A stretch of DNA of 24,638 nucleotides from JAOAFX01 sp965649105 (GCA_965649105.1 CBFGJP010000033.1:1-24638), one strand, 5' to 3'; positions 9,102-17,972 are shown, numbered from the stretch's first letter. Numbers and translations: made by a program. The notes: generated from the letters alone by a model not told the origin.

Positions 9102-10217
9102 TTATACTATACCCTGGTAAATACGATATTTTTTGTATAACCTGCCGCCCATTTTTATAATTGTATTATTTACTGGATGATTATCTTCAAGGGTCCAACT
9201 TAACTCACCGCTGTTGTAGCCGAGTTTCATTCCGGCCTTAAATGTTTCAAGGAACATCAGTGCCTCAAGTCCTAATTTCTGATATTCTTTTTTAACACCC
9301 ATAATCATTAATCTCGCCTCTTTTATCCTGTTTTTATAATATAAAAATTTTAGCATACCTATTAAATTCAGATTGCCGTTGAGTTTTTTGAGAACAATAT
9401 TATAATTTGGGACAGTTAGCGAAACACCAGCAGGGACATTATCAATTTCAACTATTATAACAAATTCCGGTACTACAAGGTCCTTTAATGTTTTTGCAAT
9501 GTAGTTGAACTCAGCATCAGTCATTGGTACAAAACCCCAGTTTCTACTCCAGGCATCATTATACACCTCTTTTATTTTTTTAACCTCATTTGGGAAATCA
9601 TCAAGATTTACCGCTCTCACCTTTAAATCCCTTACTCTCTGACGGATTATTGAACAGAGTCTTTCAAGATACTCTAAGGGTGCATTTTTAGTTTCAATAT
9701 AAAACGCATATAAATCCTTTGCCTTAGTCAAACCCGCTGCCGCAGCAAGTTCATGATAATATTCAAAGGTATATGTCATCATTATCATTGGTTCTAAAAA
9801 ATAACCTTCAAGAAGGAAACCCACCTCTTCATTCGTTGATGGGTTGAATGGTCCAACAAATTTGGTCATTCCTTTTTCTTTATGAAAATCACGCACGGCC
9901 TTGAATAGGGCAACTGCTGCTTCTGTATCGTCCTCACACTCAAAGAATCCAAAATATCCAATTTTTTCATTCCAGAATTCAATAAAATTGTAATCAACTA
10001 TCGCACAAACCCTTCCTACAACTTCTTTGTCACGGTAAACAATAAACATCTCCCGCTCAGCATGTTCCCAAAATGGATAGTTTTTCTTATCGAATAAATT
10101 GTATACATCTCTTCTTAAGGGGGGTACCCAGTAACGGTTATTTTTATATAAACGATATGGTAACTCGATAAATAATTTTAATGTTTTTTCATCTTTGACG
10201 GGAACTACTTTTATCAC
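9102..10217 (-). CDS. GNAT-fold N-acyltransferase, candidate bacterial ceramide synthase
   Basis: 371 aa of the YghO-like GNAT family. The N-terminus has the family block LPYRLYKNNRYWVPPLRRD (about residues 19-37). The middle has VGPFNPSTNEEVGFLLEGY (about 142-160). A C-terminal acetyltransferase-like half contains LMIMGVKKEYQKLGLEALMF, where the CoA-binding turn of GNAT enzymes would fall. Proteins of this family were shown to act as bacterial ceramide synthase in Caulobacter (N-acylation of the sphingoid base). Here the start overlaps the stop of the serine-palmitoyltransferase-like gene by ATGA, which supports that role. It could instead acylate another amine made by that enzyme. Soluble, with no signal peptide. 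Confidence 0.75.
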   Translation of the reverse strand: MIKVVPVKDEKTLKLFIELPYRLYKNNRYWVPPLRRDVYNLFDKKNYPFWEHAEREMFIVYRDKEVVGRVCAIVDYNFIEFWNEKIGYFGFFECEDDTEAAVALFKAVRDFHKEKGMTKFVGPFNPSTNEEVGFLLEGYFLEPMIMMTYTFEYYHELAAAAGLTKAKDLYAFYIETKNAPLEYLERLCSIIRQRVRDLKVRAVNLDDFPNEVKKIKEVYNDAWSRNWGFVPMTDAEFNYIAKTLKDLVVPEFVIIVEIDNVPAGVSLTVPNYNIVLKKLNGNLNLIGMLKFLYYKNRIKEARLMIMGVKKEYQKLGLEALMFLETFKAGMKLGYNSGELSWTLEDNHPVNNTIIKMGGRLYKKYRIYQGIV

Positions 10218-11401
10218 TTTACAAGACCGAATTCTTTAGCACACCTTGCAAATACATCAAGAACGATTTTGATATCTTCATCGGTATGTGTTGCCATATA
10301 ACTTGTCCTGATGAGTGCGCGACCCGGAGGTGTTGCTGGAGAAATGACCGGATTGGCAAATATCCCATTCTCAAAAAGGCTCCGCCAGAAGGCAAAACAC
10401 TTTTCATCCTCACCAATGATGATGGGAATGACAGGTGTTGTGCTCTCACCGGTATCAAGTCCAATCTCTTTAAACCCCTTCCTTACCCTCTCTGTTATCT
10501 CCCAAAGTCTTGTTCTGCGTTCTGGTTCATTCTTAATTATCTCCAGAGATTTTAAGGCACTGGCAACAGATGCCGGGGTCATGCTTGCTGAAAATATGAG
10601 TGCCCGGGCTGTATGTCTTATATGAGTTATCACATCTTTTGCCGCAACGACAAAACCACCGAGTGAGGCAAAGGATTTACTGAATGTGCCCATAATCATA
10701 TCTACCTCATTTAACAGATTGAAATGTTCACATACGCCACGCCCGTGCTTACCCATCACACCAATACCATGGGCATCATCAACGAGCAGTCTTGCATTAT
10801 ATTTTTTCTTTAATTCAACAACCTTAGGTAGATTTATTACATCACCCTCCATACTGAAAACTCCATCCACAACAATCAATTTTCCTTTATTATGGGGTAT
10901 CGATTTCATTATTCTTTCCAGGTCTTCCATATCATTATGTTTGAACTTCTTGACCTCGGCAAATGAAAGCCTACAACCATCTATGATTGATGCATGGTCC
11001 TGTCTATCTATGATAATCACATCGTCCTTACCAGCGATTGCGGAGATAATACCGAGATTTGTTTGAAACCCTGTAGAAAATACAATCCCATCATCCTTTT
11101 CAAAAAATTCCGCAAGTTCTTTTTCAAGTCTGATATGAATATCAAGCGTGCCATTTAAAAATCGGGAACCAGAACAGGTAGAACCATACTTTTGAACGGC
11201 CTCAATCGCGGCCTTTTTCAATCTCTCGTCTGCTGCAAGCCCAAGATATCCATTGGAACCAATCATAATATATTCTCTCCCATTTATCATAACCCTGTGG
11301 TCTTGAACCGATTCAATGGGTGTAAAATACGGATAAATATTTGCGTTCCTGGCGCGGTTTACTGCCTCAATAGTTGCCTTGCATTTATTAAATAAGTCCA
11401 T
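10214..11401 (-). CDS. spt: Serine palmitoyltransferase-like alpha-oxoamine synthase
   Basis: 395 aa PLP enzyme. It should condense an acyl-CoA (or acyl-ACP) with serine to 3-ketosphinganine, the committed step of sphingolipid synthesis. PLP residues are visible: Lys242 in GTFSKSFASLGG, His136 in DHASIIDG, and Asp208/His211 in VDDAHGIG. The blocks YPYFTPIES, GSNGYLGL, SGSRFLNGTLDIH and KHNDMEDLE resemble bacterial serine palmitoyltransferases of Bacteroidetes more than KBL or BioF. The neighbouring GNAT ceramide-synthase candidate supports this over 2-amino-3-ketobutyrate ligase; no threonine dehydrogenase is nearby. The ATG lies 6 nt after a TATAAT box, so the transcript is predicted leaderless. 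Confidence 0.85.
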   Translation of the reverse strand: MDLFNKCKATIEAVNRARNANIYPYFTPIESVQDHRVMINGREYIMIGSNGYLGLAADERLKKAAIEAVQKYGSTCSGSRFLNGTLDIHIRLEKELAEFFEKDDGIVFSTGFQTNLGIISAIAGKDDVIIIDRQDHASIIDGCRLSFAEVKKFKHNDMEDLERIMKSIPHNKGKLIVVDGVFSMEGDVINLPKVVELKKKYNARLLVDDAHGIGVMGKHGRGVCEHFNLLNEVDMIMGTFSKSFASLGGFVVAAKDVITHIRHTARALIFSASMTPASVASALKSLEIIKNEPERRTRLWEITERVRKGFKEIGLDTGESTTPVIPIIIGEDEKCFAFWRSLFENGIFANPVISPATPPGRALIRTSYMATHTDEDIKIVLDVFARCAKEFGLVK

Positions 11402-11407
11402 CTCTTA

Positions 11408-11435
11408 ATTATAGTGATTTCGCAAACAAAGTCAA
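11408..11435 (-). promoter_or_regulatory. Promoter of spt, predicted leaderless
   Basis: On the minus strand: TTGACT (11430-11435), a 16-bp spacer, TATAAT (11408-11413), then six bases (TAAGAG) and the ATG at 11401. The expected start of transcription coincides with the start codon. The promoter fills the 36-bp gap after purB. Confidence 0.75.
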
Positions 11436-11437
11436 TA

Positions 11438-12706
11438 TCACAGGATATTTCTCAAAAACCAGTTCAAGTCAAATACTTTTTTGAGGTCAGCGTGGTGAAG
11501 ATACTTTTTTATTTGCGGATTGGTTTCGGCGATTTTTTTCAAATGCTGTTTTTCATTCAACGCCTGAAATGAAAGTTTCTGTACTAAATCATAGGCGGTC
11601 TTTCTATTCATTCCTTTCTCAATCAATTTATTCATTAAATTTTGTGATGCATAAAGACCAAGACTTTTATTGATATTCTCCATCATTCGTTCCGGATATA
11701 CCCTTAGATTCTCTAGAACCCATATAATTTTCTTTGTTATATAATGGACGATATGGAAGGCATCAGGTATGATTACCCTTTCTACCGATGAATTGGTCAA
11801 ATCCCTTTCATGCCAGAGATTAATATTTTCAAATGCGGGGATTAAATAACCCCTGAGGACTTTTACAAGGCCGCATATCCGTTCACAGGTAATGGGGTTT
11901 TGTTTATGTGGCATTGCAGAAGAGCCTTTTTGACCTTTTGTAAATGGTTCAGAGACTTCTCCGATTTCAGAACGGGATAGATTCCTTATTTCAGTAGCAA
12001 TTCGTTCTATTGCACAACCATATAATACAAGGGCGGTCAAGAGATATGCATGACGGTCTCGGGGTATGACCTGGTTTGATACTGGTTCTGGTTTTAAATC
12101 TAACTTTTTCATCACCTTTTTTTCAATATCTGGTGGTAGGATTGTATAACTACCGACTGCACCTGATAACTTACCATATGCAATCTCTTTTTGTGCCTGG
12201 TATAACCTTTGCCTTGCTCTCAATATTTCCTGGTACCAGGAGTTTATTTTATATCCGAATGTGATAGGTTGAGCAAATATTCCATGTGTCCTTCCAATTT
12301 GCGGGGTTTTTTTATATCTTATGGCGAGTTCTTTCAAAATTTTCAATAGTTTCTCTATATCTTTAAGTATGATATTTATTCCATCTCTCAGTATCAATCC
12401 CCAGGCAGTATCAACGAGGTCATAAGAGGTCATACCAAAATGTAACCACCTGCCTTCTTCTTTGCCAATCTTTTCTCTAACTGCTTCAAGAAAAGCAATC
12501 ACATCGTGATTGGTTATCTTTTCTATTTCTTCAACCCGCATGGGATTGACTTTTACCTTTTTTAATCTTTTACTCAATCCTTTTGGAATAATTCCGAGTT
12601 CTTCCTGGACCTGGGCCACTGCCTTTTCAACAATAACCCATACCTCCATCTTATGTTCTTCACTGAATATTTTTCTTATTTCTTCTGTTTCGTATCTTTT
12701 TATCAT
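11438..12706 (-). CDS. purB: Adenylosuccinate lyase
   Basis: 422 aa of the fumarase/aspartase superfamily. It cleaves SAICAR and adenylosuccinate in purine synthesis. The N-terminus MIKRYETEEIRKIF is typical. HFGMTSYDLVDTA and GRTHGIFAQPITFGYK (catalytic His region) lie in the first half. The superfamily signature GSSAMPHKQNP with the catalytic Ser is near residue 260. Length is normal for the short bacterial form. It is a single-gene unit: the stop is 36 bp before the spt start, and the latter has its own promoter. The ATG lies 6 nt after a TATAAT box, so a leaderless mRNA is expected. Confidence 0.97.
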   Translation of the reverse strand: MIKRYETEEIRKIFSEEHKMEVWVIVEKAVAQVQEELGIIPKGLSKRLKKVKVNPMRVEEIEKITNHDVIAFLEAVREKIGKEEGRWLHFGMTSYDLVDTAWGLILRDGINIILKDIEKLLKILKELAIRYKKTPQIGRTHGIFAQPITFGYKINSWYQEILRARQRLYQAQKEIAYGKLSGAVGSYTILPPDIEKKVMKKLDLKPEPVSNQVIPRDRHAYLLTALVLYGCAIERIATEIRNLSRSEIGEVSEPFTKGQKGSSAMPHKQNPITCERICGLVKVLRGYLIPAFENINLWHERDLTNSSVERVIIPDAFHIVHYITKKIIWVLENLRVYPERMMENINKSLGLYASQNLMNKLIEKGMNRKTAYDLVQKLSFQALNEKQHLKKIAETNPQIKKYLHHADLKKVFDLNWFLRNIL

Positions 12707-12712
12707 AGACTA

Positions 12713-12740
12713 ATTATATCCAGAAAATTTATGTTTTCAA
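12713..12740 (-). promoter_or_regulatory. Promoter of purB, predicted leaderless
   Basis: On the minus strand: TTGAAA (12735-12740), a 16-bp spacer, TATAAT (12713-12718), six bases (TAGTCT), then the ATG at 12706. No ribosome-binding site can fit if transcription starts the usual 6-7 nt after the -10 box. Confidence 0.75.
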
Positions 12741-12758
12741 CAAAAATATTTTAACCTT

Positions 12759-12792
12759 AAATCAATAACCATCTTACTTGGGTCATTGATTT
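12759..12792. repeat. 8-bp inverted repeat between purB and the first regulator
   Basis: AAATCAAT (12759-12766) and ATTGATTT (12785-12792) with an 18-nt loop, followed on the + strand by a T-run. It could be a weak terminator on the + strand or a binding site upstream of purB. No + strand gene ends here, so its role is uncertain. The rest of 12793-12909 shows nothing recognisable apart from AT-rich sequence. Confidence 0.3.
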
Positions 12793-12909
12793 TTTGGCAG
12801 TTAAACAGACTTTGTGTTATGTTTCGGATTTCAATATTAGAATTTCGAACTTATCAATGGTTGGCAGAATCCTTTACTACCCAAAGATTTTAACATGCTA
12901 TTTAGCCAT

Positions 12910-15147
12910 TCAGCCATTTAACCCTTTAACCAATTCTCTTGCTTCTTCTGAATCAGGAATAATTCTCAAGACCTTTTGTAGTATTTTTCGGGCATCAGTT
13001 TTATTGTCGTGTTCAATACAACTTTTTGCAAAGTTTATCGCCTCGGTCTCAAACTGGCTCAAAATCTTAAACCTCATATCCACTGACCAGTTATCAAAAT
13101 TCTTTTTAAACGGCTCACCACGGAATAACCTAAATGCCCGCAGGTATTCTTTTCTGGCAAAATTCCATTCCCCTGCCCGCTCCAATGCCTTTGCCCGGGC
13201 AAGGGTCTGCTCAAACTCCTGATAGTCGGTGGTAAAATATAAATTTTGATTGAATAAAAGAGCTTCACCACCCTGCCTCTTTATCTCTAAATAGTGTCCA
13301 GGAATCCTCAATTGCTTCTTTATCCGCACCAGACTATGGGAAAATATCCTTGCGGGATTTTGACTCTTTGACCAGAAGTTGTTGTATAATTCGGTTAGAG
13401 ATAGGCCTTTTTCCGGCTCAGGCAGTCTATGGGCAATGTATAAAAATAATGCTGTATCCTTTGGAATAAGATGCACCTTTAGATATTTCTGGTTTAGAAA
13501 GATGGTTATCTTGCCCAATAGATTGATGCGATAGACATTGGTCTCGGTATTGAAGATGGGCAGTCGCAGGATGGTCTTTGGCAAATAAGTTGGTTTATTT
13601 TTTAGAATTCTTTTCTGAACAATCTCCGGATAGAAGAATAGATAACGATAGAAATAAAACATAATGCCTTTTTTTAAGGCAAACCGATATGCAGTTAAAT
13701 AACCTTTACTCTTCAATAACCAGGCGAGTTTGATGGATGATAATTTTAGAATTTCTTTATTTTGTGGGATTTTGTGTAAAAGAACATTGGTGACCAGTAA
13801 TTGCCTTTGCATCTTTGTCTTTTTGAGAAATTTCTTTAATTCGTTTAATAACGACTGCGCCTTATCTGTTTCTCCGAGACACATATAAGAACTTGCCATT
13901 GCAACATAACTGTTAAATATGTCAAGAATTAAACCTGCTTCGGTTGATAAGTCAAAAGCCTCTTTTGCTAAATTCAGGGCATTTTGAGGATTTCCTTCAA
14001 TCAATGCGAAATGGGATTGGAAACGACGAATCTGAATATTCTTTGCCCAATCAGTGATTTTTGCCTCTTGTAGTAGTTTTTGGGCATTATCTTCATCGCA
14101 TCTTAAGAGGTGGACATAGATTGCGATCAAAGTATTTATCATTTTTTTTGTCTCAGCATCAACATTTTCTGCGGCTCTATTGAGCAATTTCTGCGCGGTC
14201 TTGTAATCTTCAAGGTTAATAAACTCAACGGCTAAGTTATATAGAAAATAACCTAAAGAATGTTTATGCAATGAGATAGAGCGATAGCAACTGCGGGCTA
14301 TTATTGTTGCTTGTTTTATCTTTAATTCTTGAATCAAATACCTACATTTTGATAAAAGCAAACTAAAGACCACTTGGAATAAATCTTTTGGATATTTTTT
14401 TCTATTTGGGATCAGAGAAGATACTTTTTCGGTCCAGTATTTACTTTCTTTAAAACTTCCATACCAGGATAATGCAGAAGTCAAAGTGATTCCTGCTCTT
14501 AATGCGGAGTAATACCATTTATTTTTGATACACTTCTGATAAATATTCTTTATCTTTTTTATGTATTCAAAAATAGGCATTTTACCGAATTGCATTATCA
14601 ATTTCTCAAGTTTGCGTCTGGGATTCAAAAACTCATCCGGAAATTTTAGAATCAAATCATTTTTAGGTAACCAGGTGATAGAATTTAGAATCTGGGCTGA
14701 TTCTTTAAGTCTATTTTTATTATAAAGATATTCTGCCTGTTTCAACTTTATCATTGTTTCCTTTGTTAAAGGAATAAAGTCGGTAAAATCATTGGACAGA
14801 TTATTTTGAACAAAACCACAATATCCATTTTTTCTCCAGATGTTCCATATTCCCCGACAGGTGATATGAATTTTTTTCTTTGCTAACAATCTTTGTGTCT
14901 GATTAAGGGTGAGACAGGGATATCGTTCTTTGATATTTATTATGATTCTTTCTTTTCGGGCAGAAATTTGTTTATAGTGTCTGTGCAGAGGGAATCCATT
15001 AAGACCTGAGCTTTTATATTCCTTAATCCATTTAAAGACGGTTTGATAATGGAGGCTAAACTTCCGGGCAACCTTTCTGATTGATGATTTGTTATGAAGA
15101 TATTCATCAATAACAGGGTAAAAGAGGGATAGGCGTCTGTTAGTCAT
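12910..15147 (-). CDS. Module-1 regulator: transposase-type HTH + TPR-like + SARP/BTAD
   Basis: 745 aa from the ATG at 15147. The longer frame to 15225 would add a hydrophobic stretch absent from the paralogue, whose start (MYNKKYALYQ) aligns with MTNRRLSLFY here. Residues 1-55 form an HTH of the IS630/helix-turn-helix type (SIRKVARKFSLHYQTVFKWI). Residues 60-110 look like the second winged helix of such transposases (TLNQTQRLLAKKKI...IWRKNGY). No DDE catalytic domain follows. Residues about 130-500 are helical repeats, TPR-like. Residues 539-635 resemble an OmpR-type winged helix, and 641-745 a BTAD helical domain (LARAKALERAGEWNFARKEY), as in SARP activators. Probably a transcription factor for the divergent propeller gene. 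Confidence 0.8.
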   Translation of the reverse strand: MTNRRLSLFYPVIDEYLHNKSSIRKVARKFSLHYQTVFKWIKEYKSSGLNGFPLHRHYKQISARKERIIINIKERYPCLTLNQTQRLLAKKKIHITCRGIWNIWRKNGYCGFVQNNLSNDFTDFIPLTKETMIKLKQAEYLYNKNRLKESAQILNSITWLPKNDLILKFPDEFLNPRRKLEKLIMQFGKMPIFEYIKKIKNIYQKCIKNKWYYSALRAGITLTSALSWYGSFKESKYWTEKVSSLIPNRKKYPKDLFQVVFSLLLSKCRYLIQELKIKQATIIARSCYRSISLHKHSLGYFLYNLAVEFINLEDYKTAQKLLNRAAENVDAETKKMINTLIAIYVHLLRCDEDNAQKLLQEAKITDWAKNIQIRRFQSHFALIEGNPQNALNLAKEAFDLSTEAGLILDIFNSYVAMASSYMCLGETDKAQSLLNELKKFLKKTKMQRQLLVTNVLLHKIPQNKEILKLSSIKLAWLLKSKGYLTAYRFALKKGIMFYFYRYLFFYPEIVQKRILKNKPTYLPKTILRLPIFNTETNVYRINLLGKITIFLNQKYLKVHLIPKDTALFLYIAHRLPEPEKGLSLTELYNNFWSKSQNPARIFSHSLVRIKKQLRIPGHYLEIKRQGGEALLFNQNLYFTTDYQEFEQTLARAKALERAGEWNFARKEYLRAFRLFRGEPFKKNFDNWSVDMRFKILSQFETEAINFAKSCIEHDNKTDARKILQKVLRIIPDSEEARELVKGLNG

Positions 15148-15157
15148 AATTGGTAAA

Positions 15158-15185
15158 AATATAATCAAAATGGTGAAAAAGTCAA
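15158..15185 (-). promoter_or_regulatory. Promoter of module-1 regulator
   Basis: On the minus strand: TTGACT (15180-15185), a 16-bp spacer, TATATT (15158-15163), then ten bases to the ATG at 15147. A leader of only about 3-4 nt is predicted. Two near-identical TGGTRAAAAA direct repeats 20 bp apart (15151 and 15171) overlap the promoter and might bind a regulator. Confidence 0.6.
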
Positions 15186-15254
15186 AGGGAAAAAATGGGA
15201 AGGTGATAGATAGCGATATTATCAATATTCTTTTAATACAACTTCAATGAAAAA

Positions 15255-15290
15255 AGACACACTTGAGATTAAAATAATAGCGAAAGGGGG
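15255..15290 (+). promoter_or_regulatory. Module-1 propeller-gene promoter region and ribosome site
   Basis: AGACACACT (15255-15263), a TAAAAT box (15270-15275) and an AAAGGGGG ribosome site (15283-15290) lead into the ATG at 15295. The same order and spacing recur before the module-2 propeller gene. No consensus -35 box is visible, so activation by the divergent regulator is plausible. Confidence 0.5.
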
Positions 15291-15294
15291 TATT

Positions 15295-17694
15295 ATGAAC
15301 AATAGATTAGGGTTTTTAGCGCTATACCTAATTATTAATGTTGCATTAGTTCACTCTGCTGAACATCCCTGGAAATGGTTAAATCCCATTCCAACTGATA
15401 ATGGTCTAACTGACTGTTATGCACTTGATAGCAACACTGTTATTATAGTGGATTATGAGAATCCATTGATATACAAGACTACAGATGGAGGTCTGACCTG
15501 GGCGACAAAGTATGTCCCATATCCGGATAGTGAAAAATACTCATATTGTTTCTATGCGGTTGATTTTCCTACAAATAATACTGGCTATGTTGCAGGAAAG
15601 ATTGGTGGCTGGGTAGGTGCCGCCCGCGGGATTGTTCTAAAAACCACAGACCAGGGTGAAAACTGGGAATATAAGTATTTAGGGATAAGCGGTGAAGGTT
15701 GGATACTTGATATTGATTTTCCGCAGGGTAATCCTGATGTAGGATATGCAGTTGGTAGATATTCGCGGATTCTCAAGACTACGGATAGTGGTGAAACCTG
15801 GATTCAGCAATCAAATCCAGGTGCAGAATATCAGGATTTACGTGCAGTGCATTTTCCTGAGAACGCTGATGTCGGATATGCAGTAGGGGGCCTTAATGCT
15901 TATGATACGCTATATCCATTGATACTTAAAACTACTGATGGTGGTCAGAATTGGGTAGAACAGATCAGTCCAGTTGATGGCGGATATCATGGGGTTTTTT
16001 TCTGTAACAATAATTTGGGATATGCGTGTGGTGGAAGTACGGGATATTATGGCGTTAATCACAAAGGAATTGTAATCAAGACTACAAATGGCGGTGCAAC
16101 ATGGCAATTGATTTATAATAGACCAAACGAAAAAATAACAGGGATTTACTTTCTGACACCATCATTAGGATTTATTTATGTAATAAATGCAGGTGGAGGA
16201 ACATATTCTTCTTATATAAAGAGGACAACAAACGGTGGTACTTCCTGGGATTCTATTGGTTCTCCTGAAAGGTGTGCTGTGCATTATAGGTTTTCTTTTA
16301 GTTTTGCAAACCGGCAGATTGGATACGGTGTAGGGCAAGAGTATGACATTAATTTCGAGCATGGAAGGATTTTTAAAACGACGAATGGTGGAACAACCTG
16401 GTTTTCCATAAGAAAAGATCCAGCACTTGCAAATTTATATGCCGTTGATTTTCCAGAAGGCGACCAGACGGGTTATGCAGTTGGTGATTCGGGTTGTGTT
16501 CTTAAAACAACGAATGGTGGCACAAATTGGATTCGGCAATTTACTGGAACTGGTTTGAGATTCAGGGATGTTGATTTTGTCAATAATCAAGTAGGCTTTG
16601 CCGTTGGTGAAAACGGAACTTTATTTAAGACTACTAATGGGGGAAATACCTGGATTCCTAAGAATTCTACTACTACGATGCGGTTGAATGCAGTAAAATT
16701 TGTCAATGAACAAATTGGATATATTGGTGGGGGTGGATATTGGCCTTTTTACGATAGCGGGGCAGTAATGTTAAAGACAACGAACGGCGGCGATACCTGG
16801 GTAAGCCAAAACTTACAATATAACACGCCAATCCAGGATTTGTTTTTCTTCAACGGAGATACCGGTTATGCGGTTGCCGGTCCTCCGCCAGAAGGTCCGG
16901 GGATTACTGCAATTATATATAAAACCACAAACGGAGGACAAAACTGGGTTGTGAATTATGTGCCACCACAACAGCAGGGAAAGACTTTCCATGCGATAGA
17001 CTTTCCTGTTAATAGTGAAGTCGGTTATGTAGGTGGAGTCATAGAAAACCAGCAGGTCTATAAGGTGAAGATTTTAAAAACCACTAATAGCGGAAGTTCC
17101 TGGCAACAGATTACTATGCAGGTTCCTGGTGATAATTCAATAAGTGCGATAGGAGCTTTGTCATTCCGTGATAATTTTGTCGGCTATGCAGCGCCAATAA
17201 GAAGTGATTATAATAACATTTATAAGACAACCGAAGGGGGTTCAACATGGATGAGGCATCTTGTGCCAACAAGACATGTTATTTATGATTTATGTGCCAT
17301 TAGAAATACTGATATTGTTTATGCGGTTGGTGCAGGAGGTATGATTCTTAAGACCACAAATGGTGGTTCGGTATGGATTGCGGAGGACAGAGGAGATGCA
17401 GATAGAAAGGTTGATAATCATAAGGGTTTGTGGGTCTATTCGAATCCATTCAGGAATCACCTATTCATTAAATCCGAAATCCGCAATCCGAAGTCCGCAA
17501 TTCCATTGAGGATCTATGATGTTTCAGGCAGGGTGGTTAAGTCTTTCAATCTTGAATCGTGCATCATGAATCAAGCATCAAGGATTGTCTGGGATGGTTC
17601 AGATGATTTTGGTCGGTCTTTACCTGCGGGCGTCTATTTTATTGTGTCTGACGATAAGAGTGTAGCACCCGTGCGGGTGGTGAAGATAAGATAA
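15295..17694 (+). CDS. Module-1 secreted YCF48/BNR-repeat protein with FlgD/T9SS-like C-terminus
   Basis: 799 aa from the ATG at 15295, chosen because AAAGGGGG precedes it and a signal peptide begins there (MNNRLGFLALYLIINVALVH, likely cleaved after HSA). The upstream ATG at 15247 would bury the signal. The body has 14 copies of a KTT(D/N)GG-x-x-W motif about every 45-60 residues, the blade signature of YCF48/BNR-like (HCF136-type) propellers; 14 fits two seven-bladed propellers. The last about 85 residues (YSNPFRN, LRIYDVSGRVVKSF, LPAGVYFIVSD) match FlgD-Ig/T9SS type A-like sorting domains. Presumably exported and surface-anchored or released. Role unknown; adhesion or polymer binding is possible. 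Confidence 0.88.
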   Translation: MNNRLGFLALYLIINVALVHSAEHPWKWLNPIPTDNGLTDCYALDSNTVIIVDYENPLIYKTTDGGLTWATKYVPYPDSEKYSYCFYAVDFPTNNTGYVAGKIGGWVGAARGIVLKTTDQGENWEYKYLGISGEGWILDIDFPQGNPDVGYAVGRYSRILKTTDSGETWIQQSNPGAEYQDLRAVHFPENADVGYAVGGLNAYDTLYPLILKTTDGGQNWVEQISPVDGGYHGVFFCNNNLGYACGGSTGYYGVNHKGIVIKTTNGGATWQLIYNRPNEKITGIYFLTPSLGFIYVINAGGGTYSSYIKRTTNGGTSWDSIGSPERCAVHYRFSFSFANRQIGYGVGQEYDINFEHGRIFKTTNGGTTWFSIRKDPALANLYAVDFPEGDQTGYAVGDSGCVLKTTNGGTNWIRQFTGTGLRFRDVDFVNNQVGFAVGENGTLFKTTNGGNTWIPKNSTTTMRLNAVKFVNEQIGYIGGGGYWPFYDSGAVMLKTTNGGDTWVSQNLQYNTPIQDLFFFNGDTGYAVAGPPPEGPGITAIIYKTTNGGQNWVVNYVPPQQQGKTFHAIDFPVNSEVGYVGGVIENQQVYKVKILKTTNSGSSWQQITMQVPGDNSISAIGALSFRDNFVGYAAPIRSDYNNIYKTTEGGSTWMRHLVPTRHVIYDLCAIRNTDIVYAVGAGGMILKTTNGGSVWIAEDRGDADRKVDNHKGLWVYSNPFRNHLFIKSEIRNPKSAIPLRIYDVSGRVVKSFNLESCIMNQASRIVWDGSDDFGRSLPAGVYFIVSDDKSVAPVRVVKIR
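17471..17505 (+). repeat. 7-bp minisatellite inside the C-terminal domain, module 1
   Basis: Five consecutive 7-mers: AATCCGA, AATCCGC, AATCCGA, AGTCCGC, AATTCCA. They encode SEIRNPKSAIP. The match in module 2 is at 23177-23211. Confidence 0.85.
17554..17588 (+). repeat. Second 7-bp minisatellite inside the C-terminal domain, module 1
   Basis: Five 7-mers of pattern GNATCNN: GAATCGT, GCATCAT, GAATCAA, GCATCAA, GGATTGT. They encode ESCIMNQASRIV in the sorting domain. The counterpart in module 2 is at 23260-23294. Confidence 0.75.
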
Positions 17695-17718
17695 ATCCAT
17701 AGCCCCCTTTCTGGACCC

Positions 17719-17742
17719 CTGGGGTGCCCGCGGGCACCCCAG
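17719..17742. repeat. 24-bp perfect GC-rich palindrome downstream of module-1 propeller
   Basis: CTGGGGTGCCCG (17719-17730) followed by its exact reverse complement. It is preceded by AGCCCCCTTTCTGG (17701-17714) and lies 24 bp after the stop codon. A near-copy occurs at 23681-23704. It may act as a transcription terminator without a clean U-run or be a mobile REP-like repeat. Confidence 0.85.
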
Positions 17743-17972
17743 TAATTTATTATTCTATTTTTTGATATCTTTTGGAGAGACTTATTGCACTTTTACCTTA
17801 AAAACAAAAATCACGCTTGCATTTCAGTTTTTTCAGATATAATCCTTTATTGAAGGGAATGTCAAAATGGTGGAGACACTTTTAAGTTTTTGCAACGAAT
17901 TACATAAAAATTTCTTGAAAGTTTATAGTCGAGAGGTTTCACAATTGATATTGAACTTCTCCCATTTATCAG
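17743..17972. other. Non-coding stretch between module 1 and the DUF5678 gene
   Basis: AT-rich sequence with no supported gene, tRNA or clear hairpin. It ends in the consensus promoter of the DUF5678 gene (17973-18000). Confidence 0.6.

Noticed and set aside
10214..11401. 2-amino-3-ketobutyrate CoA ligase (kbl)
   Set aside because: N-terminal and substrate-region blocks look like serine palmitoyltransferase and the partner is a ceramide-synthase-like GNAT protein; no tdh gene nearby.
12794..13222. 142-aa plus-strand open frame
   Set aside because: Antisense to the conserved BTAD end of the module-1 regulator; no ribosome site or family match.
15034..15147. An insertion sequence, because of the transposase-like HTH
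   Set aside because: No DDE catalytic domain follows and no terminal inverted repeats or target duplication were found; the HTH is fused to TPR-like and BTAD domains.
15148..15225. Longer start for the module-1 regulator
   Set aside because: The extension is a hydrophobic stretch absent from the paralogue and overlaps the promoter; the ATG at 15147 aligns with the module-2 start.
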